This document shows, piece by piece, positions 1-11,939 of a stretch of DNA of 64,000 nucleotides. Origin of the DNA: Brachypterus glaber (lineage: Eukaryota > Arthropoda > Insecta > Coleoptera > Kateretidae); the NCBI GenBank assembly GCA_958510825.1, contig OY294044.1, positions 84,800,895-84,864,894 on the forward strand. The letters are read 5' to 3'. The notes beneath the pieces were generated by a model, which saw nothing but the letters and a program-made list of their open reading frames with translations, was not told where the DNA came from and searched no databases. How positions within the stretch are numbered: the first letter of the stretch is position 1; the number at the start of each line of letters is the position of its first letter. Position numbers and translations under genes: made by a program.

Positions 1-325
1 GAAAAGAATGTGGTTTATTGCTTAAAATAAATAATTATTTTATTTATTATAATACAATGTAATAATTATACAATAATAACAACTAAGCAAACTGTACACA
101 TTCGACTTCCATTAGAAAAAAAGAAAGCAGGCCTACAATGAAATACTTACGGCTCATAAAAAACACATATAAAGGTGAAATAAAGAATTATTTCGGGATA
201 AAATGGGATGAAGGGCTGCCGTAAAATAGTCTTAAGATTAATGACTCTACCATTATTTCCTGGGATATCTATACTATTTTTTTAACTATTTACATAATAG
301 TATATTACGCACCGAGGAAGAGCAT
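1..325. other. AT-rich stretch without a gene
   Basis: No open frame of useful length, no RNA gene and no clear repeat boundary are visible. The base composition is AT-rich, like the rest of the intergenic sequence here. Confidence 0.6.
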
Positions 326-461
326 ATCCACAGACTTGCATAACAACATAGTACATAACAATGCGATGCCGTGATTGGCTTGATGTCGCGCCATGTATTT
401 TGTAAGCGAATCACGGCATCGCATTCCTATGTTTTATGTTCTTATGCAAGCTTCTGGATAA
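326..461. repeat. Imperfect hairpin MITE-like repeat
   Basis: The two halves are reverse complements. TATCCACAGACTTGCATAA on the left pairs with TTATGCAAGCTTCTGGATA on the right. The inner arms ATGCGATGCCGTGATT and AATCACGGCATCGCAT pair perfectly around a loop of about 30 bases. The compact foldback shape fits a very short MITE. No target duplication was defined. Confidence 0.6.
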
Positions 462-579
462 AGCTAACCTAGTTTTTAGTGCTTTTTTTTACGAGGCGCA
501 GCCCAGCACCGAGCACCTCGTACCTCTTGGTTACAAGACCAGAGTCTTCTCGACTGAGCCAATGAATACACTCTTCTTA

Positions 580-1101
580 AGACCACTTTACACGGAGCAA
601 TTTGTACGCAAGTTTGATGCTATGCAAGTTTGCTGCCAGATATAGCATGAGGACAATTGGACATCGATTTGCCTTTTCACGGAGCAAGTTGTACGCAAGT
701 TTGGTGCTATATATTGCAAGGTAAACAGTGCTGCAACCAGAGAATTTTGACTTGTCTCTGCGTTTGTTGACAAAAACATAACCTAGTATTTGCTTTTTTA
801 AGGAAGTTTTTTAGTTAGACAGACCGACCTATTATTAATAATATTAATTATTAACATGTGCAGTTGCTACTATATTAGTAAAATGAAATCGATTTGGTAA
901 CTTTTTTTCCAGGTTGGTACTACGAAAATAACCATAAAACTTGCGTGAAAATCGCCGAAAAATAGAACATGTTTTAAATAATTTGATGGCACGAAAATGG
1001 CCTCAAACTTGCTTGAAGGCATGCGCAGTGACTGAATTATTCTTGCAACAAACTTGCATAGCATCAAACTTGCGCACAAATTGCTCAGTGTAAAGTGGCT
1101 T
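580..1101. mobile_element. MITE copy 1, ACTTTACACGGAGCAA family, TTA target duplication
   Basis: The 522-bp element starts AGACCACTTTACACGGAGCA and ends with the near reverse complement TGCTCAGTGTAAAGTGGCTT. It is flanked on both sides by TTA (577-579 and 1102-1104). The subterminal motif GCAAGTTTGATGCTATGCAA is also repeated in inverse at the other end. A second copy in the opposite orientation lies at 32,964-33,516. A TTA duplication is typical of PIF/Harbinger transposition, so the superfamily is an inference. Short open frames inside are not conserved and are not real genes. Confidence 0.85.
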
Positions 1102-1104
1102 TTA

Positions 1105-1689
1105 GAAGAGTAACAGTATATGTTCCCGCCAAAATAAGTGTTGCATGCGCACATTTCGAAGAGGTCGCTTCTGTACAGTAACTATTTTTTCTTTGTGTTG
1201 GCTACGCACAAATTTGGTTGGTAGAAAAAGAAAAAAAATTGAAAACATTTTTTCAAGTTTTTTTTTTTTTTTGAAAAAAATTTTTTTTTTGGTAAAGCAA
1301 TATACTGTATATAATGTATATAATTTAATGCGTAGCATATTTTCACGGCTTTTTATATATCTTATTAGTTTGTATTTTATTATGTCTCACTGTCCTGACA
1401 ATGAAAATAAATTTATTTATTGTGCTTTAACTACTGTTTAAAAACCTTGTTAAGTATGCTATAAAAATGCCTTTACGATATTTTTACTCCCTTAAGATTC
1501 AAGGTCGAAACATAAATATAACATTAAAACACAATGAAAAAACTTTGATTCAAATAAGATTATTCGATTTATGTGTAAAAATTTCTTGCACCTTTGCCAA
1601 ATGTGATTGTCGTATACACTAGTAATATATGATGTGTTTAACATTCCAAATGTATAAATATCGCAATCCTATCAATGTAATAAAATAAT
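1105..1689. other. AT-rich stretch without a gene
   Basis: Contains long T and A homopolymers around 1257-1290. Short frames here are low-complexity and show no recognisable protein. Confidence 0.5.
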
Positions 1690-2661
1690 TTAAATAGGTA
1701 CCTAGGAGAATGGGGTTGTCTTGGAATCATTGGAGTATTAAGGAAAACACCCCAAGATGCTTTAGAGGTCCTACTGGGACTGCAATCACTCTCTATCTGG
1801 ATCCAGAAGGAGGCAATGGCTAGCTTTCTCAGACTTAGGGACTCTGGTACTTGGGTGGGCGGGACTGTGAACTACAATCATGACAAAATCGCTGATATTT
1901 CTGAAAGGGATATCCCAATTGGTAATATCACAGTGATTGAGGCAGAGGACCGATTAATGTTCGATAAAACCTTCTCTCTCAGGATTTCAACAAAAGAAGA
2001 ATGGGAGAAAAAATAAATAGAGTTCGAGCCAAGAAAAGTTAGCAAGGACCAAGAATGTTCAGCTGGTAAGGGTACCGGGTCATAGTGAAATTTCAGGAAA
2101 CGAGAAAGTACATGAACTTGCAAGACATCAGGGATGGCCTGCATGGAAACGGAACCTATACTGGGTGTCACAATGAAACAGGTAAAGACCGCTCTCGATG
2201 AGTGGGCTTATGCTAAAGGCTAAAGGAGCAATGGAGAACGGTCAACGGGTTCCGGCAAGCTAAGGACTTCCTGACTGGACCAAGCAAGTCGAAGACTGAC
2301 TGGTTGCTGGAAAAAGGAAGGATCCAAACTTTTAGGGGTCCTCATGGGCCACTGCAAGCTAAGGAAGCACCTGGCAATAATGCGGATTCTAGGGAGTCCG
2401 TGATGCCCAGAGTGCGGAGAGGATGAAACAGTGTTGAAACATCCTTTCATTACTTATCCGAGTGTGTCAGATACGACAGGATCAGGTTGCATTCTTTGAA
2501 ACTCAAAAACTCAACCAAGAGGAACTAAGAGACCTTCCTTAGGCCAATACCTTGGTTGAAAGGACAGGCAGGTTCAAGGAGGACTCAAATTTGTAAATAG
2601 CTGGGATTGCCTGGGGTGACAAAAAGGGTCTAGTTGTCCGGCTTTGGCCAATCCAAAAATT

Positions 2662-2708
<47 letters not shown>
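1690..2708 (+). pseudogene. Decayed 3' end of a LINE with RNase H (R1/LOA/I-like)
   Basis: Read in all three frames, this stretch gives pieces of the C-terminal half of a non-LTR retrotransposon polyprotein. The linker after the reverse transcriptase comes first (LEVLLGLQSLSIWIQKEA near 1765-1815, then RLRDSGTWVGG). It is followed by the end of an RNase H domain (VPGHSEISGNEK-like near 2070) and the cysteine-containing tail (MGHCKLRKHLAIMRILGSP near 2340, CPECGEDETVLKH near 2405, LRDLP near 2525). Stops and frameshifts occur throughout, and most of the catalytic RNase H sequence is missing. The copy ends in a (TAC)n tail, which supports insertion by target-primed reverse transcription. A closely related truncated copy lies at 11,153-11,393. 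The exact clade is uncertain. Confidence 0.8.
2662..2708. repeat. (TAC)n microsatellite, LINE 3' tail
   Basis: About fifteen TAC units directly follow the last coding remnant of the LINE. The second LINE copy, at 11,153-11,393, ends in the same trinucleotide, so this is the element's own 3' end and not a chance microsatellite. Confidence 0.85.
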
Positions 2709-2745
2709 GGAGAACGGGAAAGAATAGCACCCAGAGGGTATTTGG

Positions 2746-4064
2746 GTGCGTTTAAATATCTTAAATATTAAAAGTTATAAAAAAACAAACCAGTTGCGCC
2801 GTAATGTAACTGGACTTAGCATATTTAATAACGTAATTAGGTTATATTATACAACAATAAATAGTTTTATATGCGCCAACACTATATATTGCATAGAATA
2901 CAACAACAAAAAAGTAAACGTGTTTGGTATTTACAAACGAGTCTAGTTGTTTGATTTACAACAACAGACTGCTAACCGATCAGGTTTTTCTTTGTCGCAC
3001 AGAGAGGCCAGCAGAGCCTGGTAGGAAAATAAGTGGAAATGTGACGGACTGCTTACAAGAAAGAAAGAGAAAGTATTCGGAGGAAGAAAGATATGCCTTA
3101 TGCGTACCTCTAACAACTGGTGAATTAAGCCGCGTGTTGGGGGGCGTGTCCATATTTAAAAAAACTCACGTCTCTTCCTACTTTTGAGGAGCTGTGATGT
3201 AGGTGTTCTGTGATTTATTTTAAATTCATTTATGTGCACATAGAAACTACAAATCACATGTTATTACATGTACATGTCCATGCTTATCGTTGGGTATACT
3301 TATGCACATAAAAATTTTAGCCCAAAATACCTACTTTCAATATTTTGGTAAAAAAATTATTAGAATCAGCTGTTTGTCGCCATCTTTATTAATCATCCTT
3401 CTTCAAAAAACTATTATAATGACAAGAACATGTTGTGTTAATTAATAATATGAATCTACAATTTCAATAGTGTATATAATATAACGTTATAATGTTTTAG
3501 AATTATAGTAAAAATGATATTATATACCTCAAACTTGTTACAACAACCTTTGGTTATACCATTTTTAGATTTTTCTATCAGTGTATGTCGTTTATTTCAG
3601 CTTGTAACCTGCTCTGATTGTAGTTAGCTTTTTTTGAAGTCACTGTGCATGGTTCCAATTAAATCGCTCTCTTAAAAACCTGTAAGTTAATTAGTATTAT
3701 TTTTTTTTGGTTGACTTTTTATATCAATGTTTTTCTTTTTACCTACAGATTAATATTGTTTAATAACCAAATTAACAATGTTTATGTTTTAATTAATATC
3801 GTATTTTCATGTGGTGTATTTTTTAATTAAGGGTAACTTATGTTCTTCAGGGGGAATTTCGTTCCAAGATGATTAATTTGACGATATTGATCTTAACATT
3901 TGGTTGGTTTGTGTAGAATTGGAAGAAACAATGAAAAGTTTTCAGTAATTTTTGGAATATTTTTTTAAATTTTAATTTTATGTTTTGCAAATAGTTAATT
4001 TAACTTTTTTACACGCTTAACGCTATTTAGTTTATGCAGTTTTTATAATTTAGTCTTGAAATAT
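2746..4064. other. No gene recognised
   Basis: AT-rich sequence. Short frames at 2746-2946 and 2924-3187 show no domain and no conserved neighbour. The stretch 3000-3190 is less AT-rich than its surroundings but could not be assigned to any family. Confidence 0.45.
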
Positions 4065-4340
4065 GGGAGATTTAGCTCAGTGGTCAATGGCATCGATATA
4101 GCCTGACACTGATCTAATGATCGTGAGTTCAAACCTCACTGGCGCCGATTGCCTTTTTCAGTTAATTAATAATTGAAATTTGGCGAAGGCGTACTCCCTA
4201 GATATATTGGTTCGAAAGTCAATTAAAGCCGGTGGTTCCCTCTACTACTAGCCCACACAAGTCCTGGACTTAGGGGATGCTTAATTAAGTAGAATAGTAC
4301 GAGGTTAAAAAACAAACATAAACATAAACATAAAACATAA
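4065..4340 (+). mobile_element. tRNA-derived SINE, copy 1
   Basis: The head resembles a tRNA gene with a pol III A box (TTAGCTCAGTGGTCAATGG near 4071) and a B box (GAGTTCAAACCTC near 4126). It is followed by a body that matches a second copy at 14,067-14,356 (TTAATTAATAATTGAAATTT, then GTCCTGGACTTAGGGGATGC). The tail is a short AAACAT repeat. The acceptor ends do not pair, so this is not a working tRNA gene. SINEs depend on LINE machinery. The A and B boxes are the expected internal promoter. Confidence 0.85.
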
Positions 4341-6096
4341 TATAGCTGTCTGACTTACCCACATTTTTTACAGTGTAGTTAGTATCTAGATTTCAACGTC
4401 ATTTTATTGTCGAAAGGCTCCATTGTTTCTTTCTTGTGCAAATGTAGCAAACAAGCTACAGGATATTTAATTGCGGTTACATAGCTAGCAGCAGTTTAAT
4501 CGCAAGTAAATTCCTCCAAATAAAAGTTGAGAAATCATTTTAGCATCATGAAAATAATCCCACTTAAATCTGAAATAATAAGGAAATGTTTGGTAGTTCT
4601 AAAACCTTTTGCTGTGGCTTTAATAAATTTATATTTTATTTCTCTAGGCGATTAAGATGAACTATTAGGGTGAACACTTTGACTATGAACCATAATTTTG
4701 TTAAAAGTTTTAACAGGCTTTGCTTTTCTTAGGAATAAGTTTAAAATGCCAAATAAAATCGAAATAAAGGTGTTTGCATAAAATATAAAAAATATCGAGT
4801 TTGTTAAAAAAAGACAATTTTTTAAGAAATAGTTCAATTTTTGGGGAATGGACCATTTTAATTACCTCAAAGCGACAAATTAGGCATTAACAATTATACT
4901 TATTGTTGTAAAAGATAAAATTTACCAATTACATATTAACAGTGTTTTTCGTATTTTTTTCGTTTTTTGTTATTTTTTTTACTTTGACTATTCCCTTTTC
5001 AAAATAAAATTTAGTTTATTAATAACTTTTTTAATCTTTATTAATTTTTGTTCAAATTTTAAGTAAACTTTAGAGGTGTCTCTTGTATATTCAGTTTATT
5101 CGTTTAAACCTTTTTTATGGGATATTTATCTTTCTTAAAACCCCATAAGGGGCAATAAAAAAAAAAATTTGAAATAAAAAAAATAATAATATTTTTTTAC
5201 CACTAAACATATTATACAAGAAACTTCATACTACATATCAATACATAATACAAAAAAATTAAGTTTCTGCCTTTATGTTAAGTCCTAATTCTAACATGCT
5301 CTGTTTCTTAATACCCCGCCTGTTTCTTATTACCCCTTTCTTCCCTAGTTAAAAAAAATATTAACATTTTTTTAAAGTTTTTTTTTTTCAAGTATTTGGG
5401 AAAATGCAATATACCAGTTACTTGTTTTTGGTTTTAAATTAAGAGATTTATTACAAACAAAAAGATTTAAAAAATATAGTTGGAAAGAAGATGAATCTAA
5501 AGTTTGATCCGGCCCACCGTGATAAGCTATATTAATTTTAGCCACAAAATAAACACTTTCTGTCCAAAGCGTCCGGACGCGTCCTTAGGATAACATACTT
5601 TATTTTTTCACGTCACTGGCATATGGATTCTATTAGTTCGGCATGAAGATAAAAAAGGAAAAGGAATATGTATATGTATAAGGGTTAAATACTACTGCCA
5701 ACAAAATAATACCTTTCCCTAAAGACCCAGGTTCATTTAAAAAAACCAAAAATATAAAAAGGGTTCAAAAAAAAACAAAAAATTAAAAAATATATATAAA
5801 AGTATATAAAGGTATAAAAAAGGCTCAAAAAATTTAGAACAGACAGGCAGGCACCTCAACCAATTTATTATATAGATTTGATTTCTATATAATTTTTGTC
5901 GTGTATAATTTTTTAAGATCGTATTTTTTTCTTTATGTGCCTTTTGCCTTCCGTTTGTACTTTTAAGCCCAACCTTTGGGGACTAAGAAAATAAGCTTGA
6001 CAAAGTCCTAGTAGGCTTCAATGTAACTTTGCCGGATGACGGTCAGATTATATGGTAACACTGTCTAGATGACAAAGTGCATTTTTAGCGAGCTTT
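4341..6096. other. No gene recognised
   Basis: A 1.75-kb AT-rich stretch with many homopolymers. The minus-strand frame at 4652-4837 is low-complexity and matches no family that I know. Confidence 0.5.
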
Positions 6097-6242
6097 TAAA
6101 AGTATAGTATATTCTATAACTAGTATGGAATAGACAATATTCCGCGCGAGCGGAAAGTTTGTCATACGAGCCGGTAGGCGGGTATGACGGTCCTGCGAGC
6201 GCCGAATGACTATTCCATAGGTGTTGTAGACTATACTTTTTC
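6097..6242. repeat. Hairpin repeat with GC-richer core
   Basis: TATGGAATAG near 6124 pairs with CTATTCCATA near 6210. The flanks AAAAGTATAG and CTATACTTTT extend the pairing. The core contains GCGCGAGCGG and CCTGCGAGCGCC, unlike the AT-rich surroundings. Probably a short foldback MITE. Confidence 0.55.
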
Positions 6243-7311
6243 TTCGACTGCAAATATGAAACACTGTATGGCTTTAAACTGCGGATAAGTTTATAAACGA
6301 TGTTTTTTTTAACTCGACATTGTAAATGCAACAAAACACATATTTTTAAATAAAGCGATTAATGTTATTTAATAATTTTATCAAATCAGTACTTAAAAAA
6401 AAATTATTTAATTTTAGCACATATTTACAAATCATAATGAAAACATTGAAGGTTATGTCAGATTGTTGTGACAGATATCAGGTTTAAATATTTAACATTA
6501 GATGGAGCAGTTTTAATTTTTTGAACTAAATTGATAAAAAACTGGTCAAATATTAAGAAAAACTAATAAACTTTATGTAATTTTAACAAAAAACTTTAAA
6601 TTGCATTAAATTATTTAATATTTCATGGTAAGATATATATATATATATATTTTTGCTAATTTTGCTACAGTTTACTTTACTTTTATAAAAAAGAGATGGC
6701 ACTACATGTGCTCATTCTAACACTTGATACGGAATATTCATACTGTATATAGAGCTAGAATGGATTCATTCTGTGTTTGAAAAGTGTGTATAAAGCAGTC
6801 ATAGAAAAAGTATATTTTATTTCTAATCTAATAAAATGTCATTAAACTCAAATTCTTCGTACAATTTAAAAATAAAATCGTAGAAACGTCCATAACTCAT
6901 AAGAAAAATGTAAAAATTTGTTTACGAATAAATAGTATGTAATATACTATTAATAAATTTATATGATATTTAACTAAGGGCTGACTTATAATTTTTACAG
7001 CCATGGGAGCACACAAATACTACGCCCCTGATAAAAATCTTGATTTTATTTTAACCCTAAATGTTTACATTTTTTTATTTCTTATTACATTGAAAAATGT
7101 GTGACTATAAGTTAAACGGTCCCTGAGTTATGAAATAAGGAAATATTTTAAAAATGCCCTTTAAAAGGTCTTTAGCTCCTAAGGAAACGATTTAGCACAA
7201 AGTTCATATAAACTTTCGGTCTCATTTTTTAACGTTAAATCAGCTGTCAAAACTATTTTTTTAACTGTCTACAAAATAGTTATTTTTATTAAATTATTTT
7301 TATTATAAACC
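6243..7311. other. No gene recognised
   Basis: AT-rich sequence with a short (TA)n run at about 6634-6650. No coding signal and no repeat assignment. Confidence 0.5.
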
Positions 7312-8200
7312 ATGCGTCTAAAATCGGTTGTTTTATTTTCGTAATTTAATCAAGATGCCTGTAAATTGCGAAAAGTTAGTTTCACGGCTATCGCGATTTA
7401 AATTGTTTTTTAATATGGTTGACACAAACGTTAAAAAAATGGACAAAGATGATAAATTTTAAGTTAAAATCCGCGCATTATCTATCTGAGTTGATGGTCA
7501 TTTGTTTCTTGTTATTTGGTTGGCAGAATATATTTAGTTCCTTATGTAAGGTTTTCATCTTGTTTAAAATTTATTGTCAATCAAGACATTATTTTGACAT
7601 TTATAAAAAAATCCAAATACTTTGCTTTAGCAAGAAGAAATAACAAGAAAAGTGCATAAAAAGAAAACTAAAGCATCAATCTATAAATATTTTGTTTAAA
7701 TGAAGTAATATAATGCAGTGCTCTATAAATTTTTGAAGTAAACACTATAGCAGAGGATTTTTTGGTTAAAATTACGGACCAGTATTATGGTCCGTAATTT
7801 TATTCAGGTAATGTTAAATTTAAGTTTATAATCGCACTTTATGAATAAAAACTTACTTTTATTATAATTTTGAACAAAGTTTTATTTTTTAAACAGATTT
7901 TGTTATTATTTGTAAGACGTAAAATGACAGTCAATTTAACTTAAATGTTAAAAATTATCAAAAGCACAATGGGCTACAAAAATATTACTAAAAGTCATTT
8001 TTAAACCACTAATCATAGATTCCTTGATCCAATTTGTTACTCAGATAGATAATGCGCCGAGTATATGTATAACTTGTTATAACAATGTTATTTTTAAAGG
8101 TTTTCTTTGTTAAAAACAAATAAATTGGTTTGAATCGCTAATTTATTACAAAACATCACCAAACCTAATTTTTGAACCAGCAAAGTACGTAGTAAGTATA
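7312..8200. repeat. Dispersed repeat, copy 1 of three
   Basis: Two blocks match sequence near the right end of the window. The block at 7312-7460 (CTAAAATCGGTTGTTTTATT through ATGGTTGACACAAACGT) recurs at about 62,815-62,965 and 63,630-63,780. The block at 8070-8200 (AAAGGTTTTCTTTGTTAAAA, then ACCAGCAAAG) recurs at about 63,805-63,910. A 35-codon frame from the ATG at 7354 is open here and in one distant copy but broken in the third. It is probably an element remnant. Termini were not found. Confidence 0.6.
7768..7801. repeat. Perfect 14-bp-arm palindrome
   Basis: AAAATTACGGACCA and TGGTCCGTAATTTT are exact reverse complements separated by six bases. It stands alone and could be a minimal foldback or the footprint of one. 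Confidence 0.7.
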
Positions 8201-8535
8201 ATTCTATTAATTAAAACTTAAATAAGGGGGTTAAAATATTAATATATATTTTTTTAATTTAGTTTTATATTAAAAATAAAAGAGTTATTTAATATTTATG
8301 TGAAAAAAATTAAATTAAAACAAATAGGTAAATTATATAATAAATTTTATCAAAGAGAATAGAAAAAAAAAACTTTAAAAATTAAAGTTTTTTTAATTTA
8401 ATTAAATACCTTATATTAAGGGAAAATAAATAAATTTCCATTAAAATAAACAAAAATTGATGAAGTATTTTTTGTTGTATAACTTGCATGCAAATATTTG
8501 GTAATATTTGCCACATGAAATTGTCAATATATCTT

Positions 8536-8782
8536 CTTGTAAATTCCGAAACATCGTATCTGAAAAATGGAAACTTGCCAGAGACTAGAAATTATTCTTT
8601 TTTATGGAATTGGTAGGGTAGTAATTTAATAATTAACTAATTTATATAAATAAGAACTTATTCTTGTTTATATGTAATTAATAAAGTTCCAAATAAATAC
8701 CTTATAAATTGTTTAAAAAAGTATAATTTGTTATACCTGTCTGGTGGTCATTTTTCAGGTACAATGTTTCGGAATTTACAAG
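8536..8782. mobile_element. Small foldback MITE
   Basis: CTTGTAAATTCCGAAACATC at the left end mirrors the right end, which reads GATTTACAAG-like in reverse (ATGTTTCGGAATTTACAAG on the plus strand). The interior is AT-rich and also partly palindromic. A one-ended relative begins at about 22,962. Confidence 0.7.
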
Positions 8783-8785
8783 GCG

Positions 8786-9355
8786 ATTCCAATTTGTTGC
8801 AAAAATATTTTTTACACAGAAACTAGAAAGCTTATTCAAAAAATAATTATAAAGTATTAAAGCCAATTAAATTATCCATATCCATATCCATAAAATAAAG
8901 TACCATATAAATATGAAGTGTCTGGTCTATGTAGTTTTCTAAAAATTGACTGTGAATACTTGCTCCTGGTAACACTTCCCCTACATATAAAATCTTAAAT
9001 ATGGTTGTATATTAAAACGTGCGCCTTGATTAGGAAAAAATTGGTTCAAGTCAAACACATATATTTTGCTTTTGAAAAAGCTCGCTAAAAATGAACCGTG
9101 ATGAATCTGCGCTCAATGCTTAGATCCTTTAAAATTGGCCCTGTGCAAACACAAGTCCTAATCCGATTACCTTACAAACCAAATAAGTTTCTTTTTGCAT
9201 TCAAATTGAGTATTTCGCTTAATATAAAGCCAGTGCAGTGGCAGTTCAATCTCGGAGTTTTTCAATTTCGTTTTATTTCTATGTAACTTTTAAGTAACTT
9301 AAAGGTGCAAAATGGGCACTGCACATATGCTTTTATAAAAAAAACTGCTGTCAAT
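8786..9355. other. No gene recognised
   Basis: AT-rich. The 62-codon frame at 9098-9286 has no recognisable domain. Confidence 0.4.
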
Positions 9356-9560
9356 TTATACACTGCCGTCCAGAATTTATCCCCTGCTAACTTTTGGACG
9401 AGCTGAGATATCGAATTTACATTTGGAACACGTTAATAAGACATTTGACAACATCAACTTCAACTTTGAGTAAATATAGTTTTCAATTCATTATATTTTT
9501 TTATATGTATATTATTCACAGCGCCTGCTCTAGAATAAAATTATACGGTAAAAAATCTTG
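9356..9560. repeat. One end of a dispersed foldback family
   Basis: The segment around GAGCTGAGATATCGA and the following AATAAGAC block match the ends of the foldbacks at 21,040-21,520 and 54,640-55,390. Only one end is recognisable here, so it is a fragment. Confidence 0.5.
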
Positions 9561-9597
9561 GATATAAATTTCAGTTTCATGAAAAAATAAACTTCTT

Positions 9598-10060
9598 TTT
9601 TTAATGTCCGTCGGTCTGTCTGTCCAATGTAACGATTTCTGGAAACATGATAACTCAAGAACAAATAATCTGACGAAATTTTCAGGAAAAATCAAGTTCT
9701 ACGAGGGGAAAGTAATTACCGGAAAACAAAAAAGTTATGGGGGGGTTAAACTTAAAGAAAAACTAAAAAAGCTAAAAGAAATTTCCGATTAACGTAACTT
9801 TTTCAGGAAAAAATACTTTTGTTATGAGGATCAATAATACCACTTTTAAAAGTAATCCCCCCAAAAACAAAAAAGTTATAAACTTTTTATCCAAACTTTT
9901 TAAAAAATTGAAAAAAAGCTGAAAGAAAATTCCGATTACGTATCTTTTTCAGGAAAAATTAATTTTATTATAAAGACCAATTCTACCAATTTTGCATGTA
10001 ATCCCCACAACAACAAAAAAGTTATGGGGGCTTAAACTTATTTTAAAAATATTTTTTTTT
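9598..10060. repeat. Repeat fragment with GTCTGTC-like start and internal direct repeats
   Basis: It begins with TCCGTCGGTCTGTCTGTCC and continues with TAACTCAAGAACAAATAATC. The same arrangement is seen around the octamer satellite at 42,640-43,330 and near 44,048. A unit ending in CAGGAAAAA(T), then a (C)AAAAAGTTAT motif, recurs about three times at roughly 145-bp spacing. The 62- and 63-codon frames here come from this repeat and show no protein family. Confidence 0.6.
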
Positions 10061-10261
10061 TTCGTTTTTTGCAAAATGAAAATAAACAATTTTTTGTTTT
10101 TTCAAAAAATGATCTTATTAACAATTTTTTTTTTTGAAAAAATTAGGTATTTTTTTCGCAAAAAGGAAATAAAAAATTGTTGAAATCTTTTTTTGTGTTG
10201 AGATAGAGATATGTTTCTTTGAGCAAAGTTTTATTTAATAACATAATCTACCTGCTGCAGC

Positions 10262-10625
10262 ATGCTGGTGTAATTTTCTGAATACTATTACTTCCGGTTT
10301 AACCGGAAATAACTCTAACATTATTTTTTAACCCTGTATATTTTAGTATCATTTGATTGATACAATTCTGCAAAAAAAGTTAAATAGGACTGCCATTCCA
10401 AAATTAATAGTTTAAGAGTTATTAAAAAAAAAACAATGATGTACATGATCTTCAGTAATATCATTGTAACATTTTTGTTTCAAGAGATAGACATTTGCTC
10501 ATTGATGAAATGTTTTATCTTTAGATGTAATTTACCTAATTATCAAATTTAGTAAACACTGTCGCTTCCGGTTTCACCGGAAATACTTCTAACTTTGATT
10601 TTCTTAATAATACACTGTGTATTTA
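10262..10625. repeat. Direct repeat pair with CCGGTTTNACCGG palindrome
   Basis: CTTCCGGTTTAACCGGAAAT near 10,290 and CTTCCGGTTTCACCGGAAAT near 10,565 are near-identical, and both are followed by similar sequence (CTCTAAC or TTCTAAC). The core is itself palindromic. The second copy runs directly into the 10.6-kb foldback. Confidence 0.55.
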
Positions 10626-11935
10626 AAATAGGGTCCGAAATTTTAAGGGATAATTCTACATCATAAAATATGTCTAAAAAAATCGGTTTTTATTTAATAA
10701 CTCAGGAAACCTTTGAGATATAGCAACCAGGTTTTACACGTAAACTAATCTTAATAAGGCCCATCTTTGTATGTTATTTTCATATACTTAATTTAAGCAG
10801 GGTGTGCATATCAGTTTTTCAACACAACTTTTTTCTGTGTAAATTTTTTGTGATTTTATTTTTGGAATACGATTCCTCAGGTCAAAATACATACATAAAA
10901 AAGGTACTCTTGTACTGTAAGCTTAACCGTTTTCTAGAAAAAATCATTTGAAGGTGAAATTTCTCAGTTTGAGAACGAAAAATTAAATACTAAAATTTTG
11001 AAAACCAAAATTTAAATGGTGCAGGGTGAAAGTAAATCAAAAAGAAAAAAAAAACCTTTTATACAGGTACTTCTAAAAATCAATCCTAAGGGAGCTATGG
11101 TCTCCTAAAAATGCACCACCTACATATACAGAAACTATTTTCTTAGTTTTTAGTAGTAGTAGTTGTAAATTTTTGGATTGACCAAAGCCGGAGAACTAGG
11201 CCATGTATGGCCCTTTTTGTCACCCCAGGCAATTCCAGCCATTTACGAATTTCAGTACTCATCAACCTGTCCGTTCTTTCAATAAAAGTCAGGATATTGA
11301 CCCAGGGGAGATCTCTTAGTTCCTCTTGGTTGAGTATTTGAGTTACAAAGACTGGCAACCTGATCCTGTCGTACCTGACACCCGGATAAGTGCTCTTAGT
11401 TTTTAATATAGAACAACCCTGCATTATTGAAATTTTGGTTTCCAACATTTTAGGATTTAATTTTTGGTTCTCGAACAGTTAAATGTCACCTTAAAATGAA
11501 TTTTTCTCGAAAATGGTTAATTCTATAGTATTAAAACAAGAGTACCTTTTTTATGGATTTTGACCTAAGGAATCACATTCCAAAAATAAAATCACAAAAA
11601 AGTTAGACAGAAAAAAGTTTGGGACAAAAAACTGATAAGGCCCCGCCGTTTCTCACATCACTAATTAAAATAAGTACATGAAAATAGCATACGAAGATGG
11701 GCCTTATTAAGATTAGTTCACGTGCAAAACCTTATTGCTATATCTCGAAGGGTTCCTGAGTCATTAAATAAAAACCGATTTTTTTAGATACTTTCAAAGG
11801 GGTGTTACTTATTTACGACGCATTTTTAGACATATGTTTATAGAAACTTTTTGACATATTTTATGAAGTAGAATCGCCCCTTAAAATTTCGAATCCTATT
11901 TCTAATACATCCTGTATTTTAGTACTATAAAATGA
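10610..11935. mobile_element. Long foldback element, copy A, split by a LINE fragment
   Basis: The left arm (about 10,615-11,140) and the right arm (about 11,406-11,930) are reverse complements over roughly 500 bp. Shared blocks include AATAAGGCCCATCTTTGTAT, AAACCGATTTTTTTAGA and TGCAGGGTGAA-like segments. The ends read TGTATTTAAAATAGGGTC and its inverse. A second, better-preserved copy lies at 19,362-20,540. No open frame supports a transposase. The 241-bp LINE fragment entered near the palindrome centre and is bounded by a 12-bp duplication. A transcript across it would form a very long hairpin. Confidence 0.8.
11153..11393 (-). pseudogene. 5'-truncated LINE 3' end inserted in a foldback
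   Basis: The minus strand reads a C-terminal LINE fragment (EELRDLPWVNILTFIERTDR, then LRLWSIQKF) and ends in the same TAC-type tail as the copy at 1690-2708. It is bounded by TCTTAGTTTTTA at 11,141-11,152 and 11,394-11,405. That pattern of severe 5' truncation, 3' repeat tail and 12-bp target duplication is what target-primed reverse transcription leaves. The frame stays open for about 80 codons, less decayed than the first copy. Confidence 0.85.
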
Positions 11936-11939
11936 AGAA

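Noticed and set aside
580..1440. Short frames around MITE copy 1
   Set aside because: They are inverse images of the terminal repeats or low-complexity phenylalanine/lysine runs.
4065..4140. Candidate tRNA gene
   Set aside because: A and B boxes are present but the acceptor and anticodon stems do not form, and the same body follows another head at 14,067. It is a SINE.
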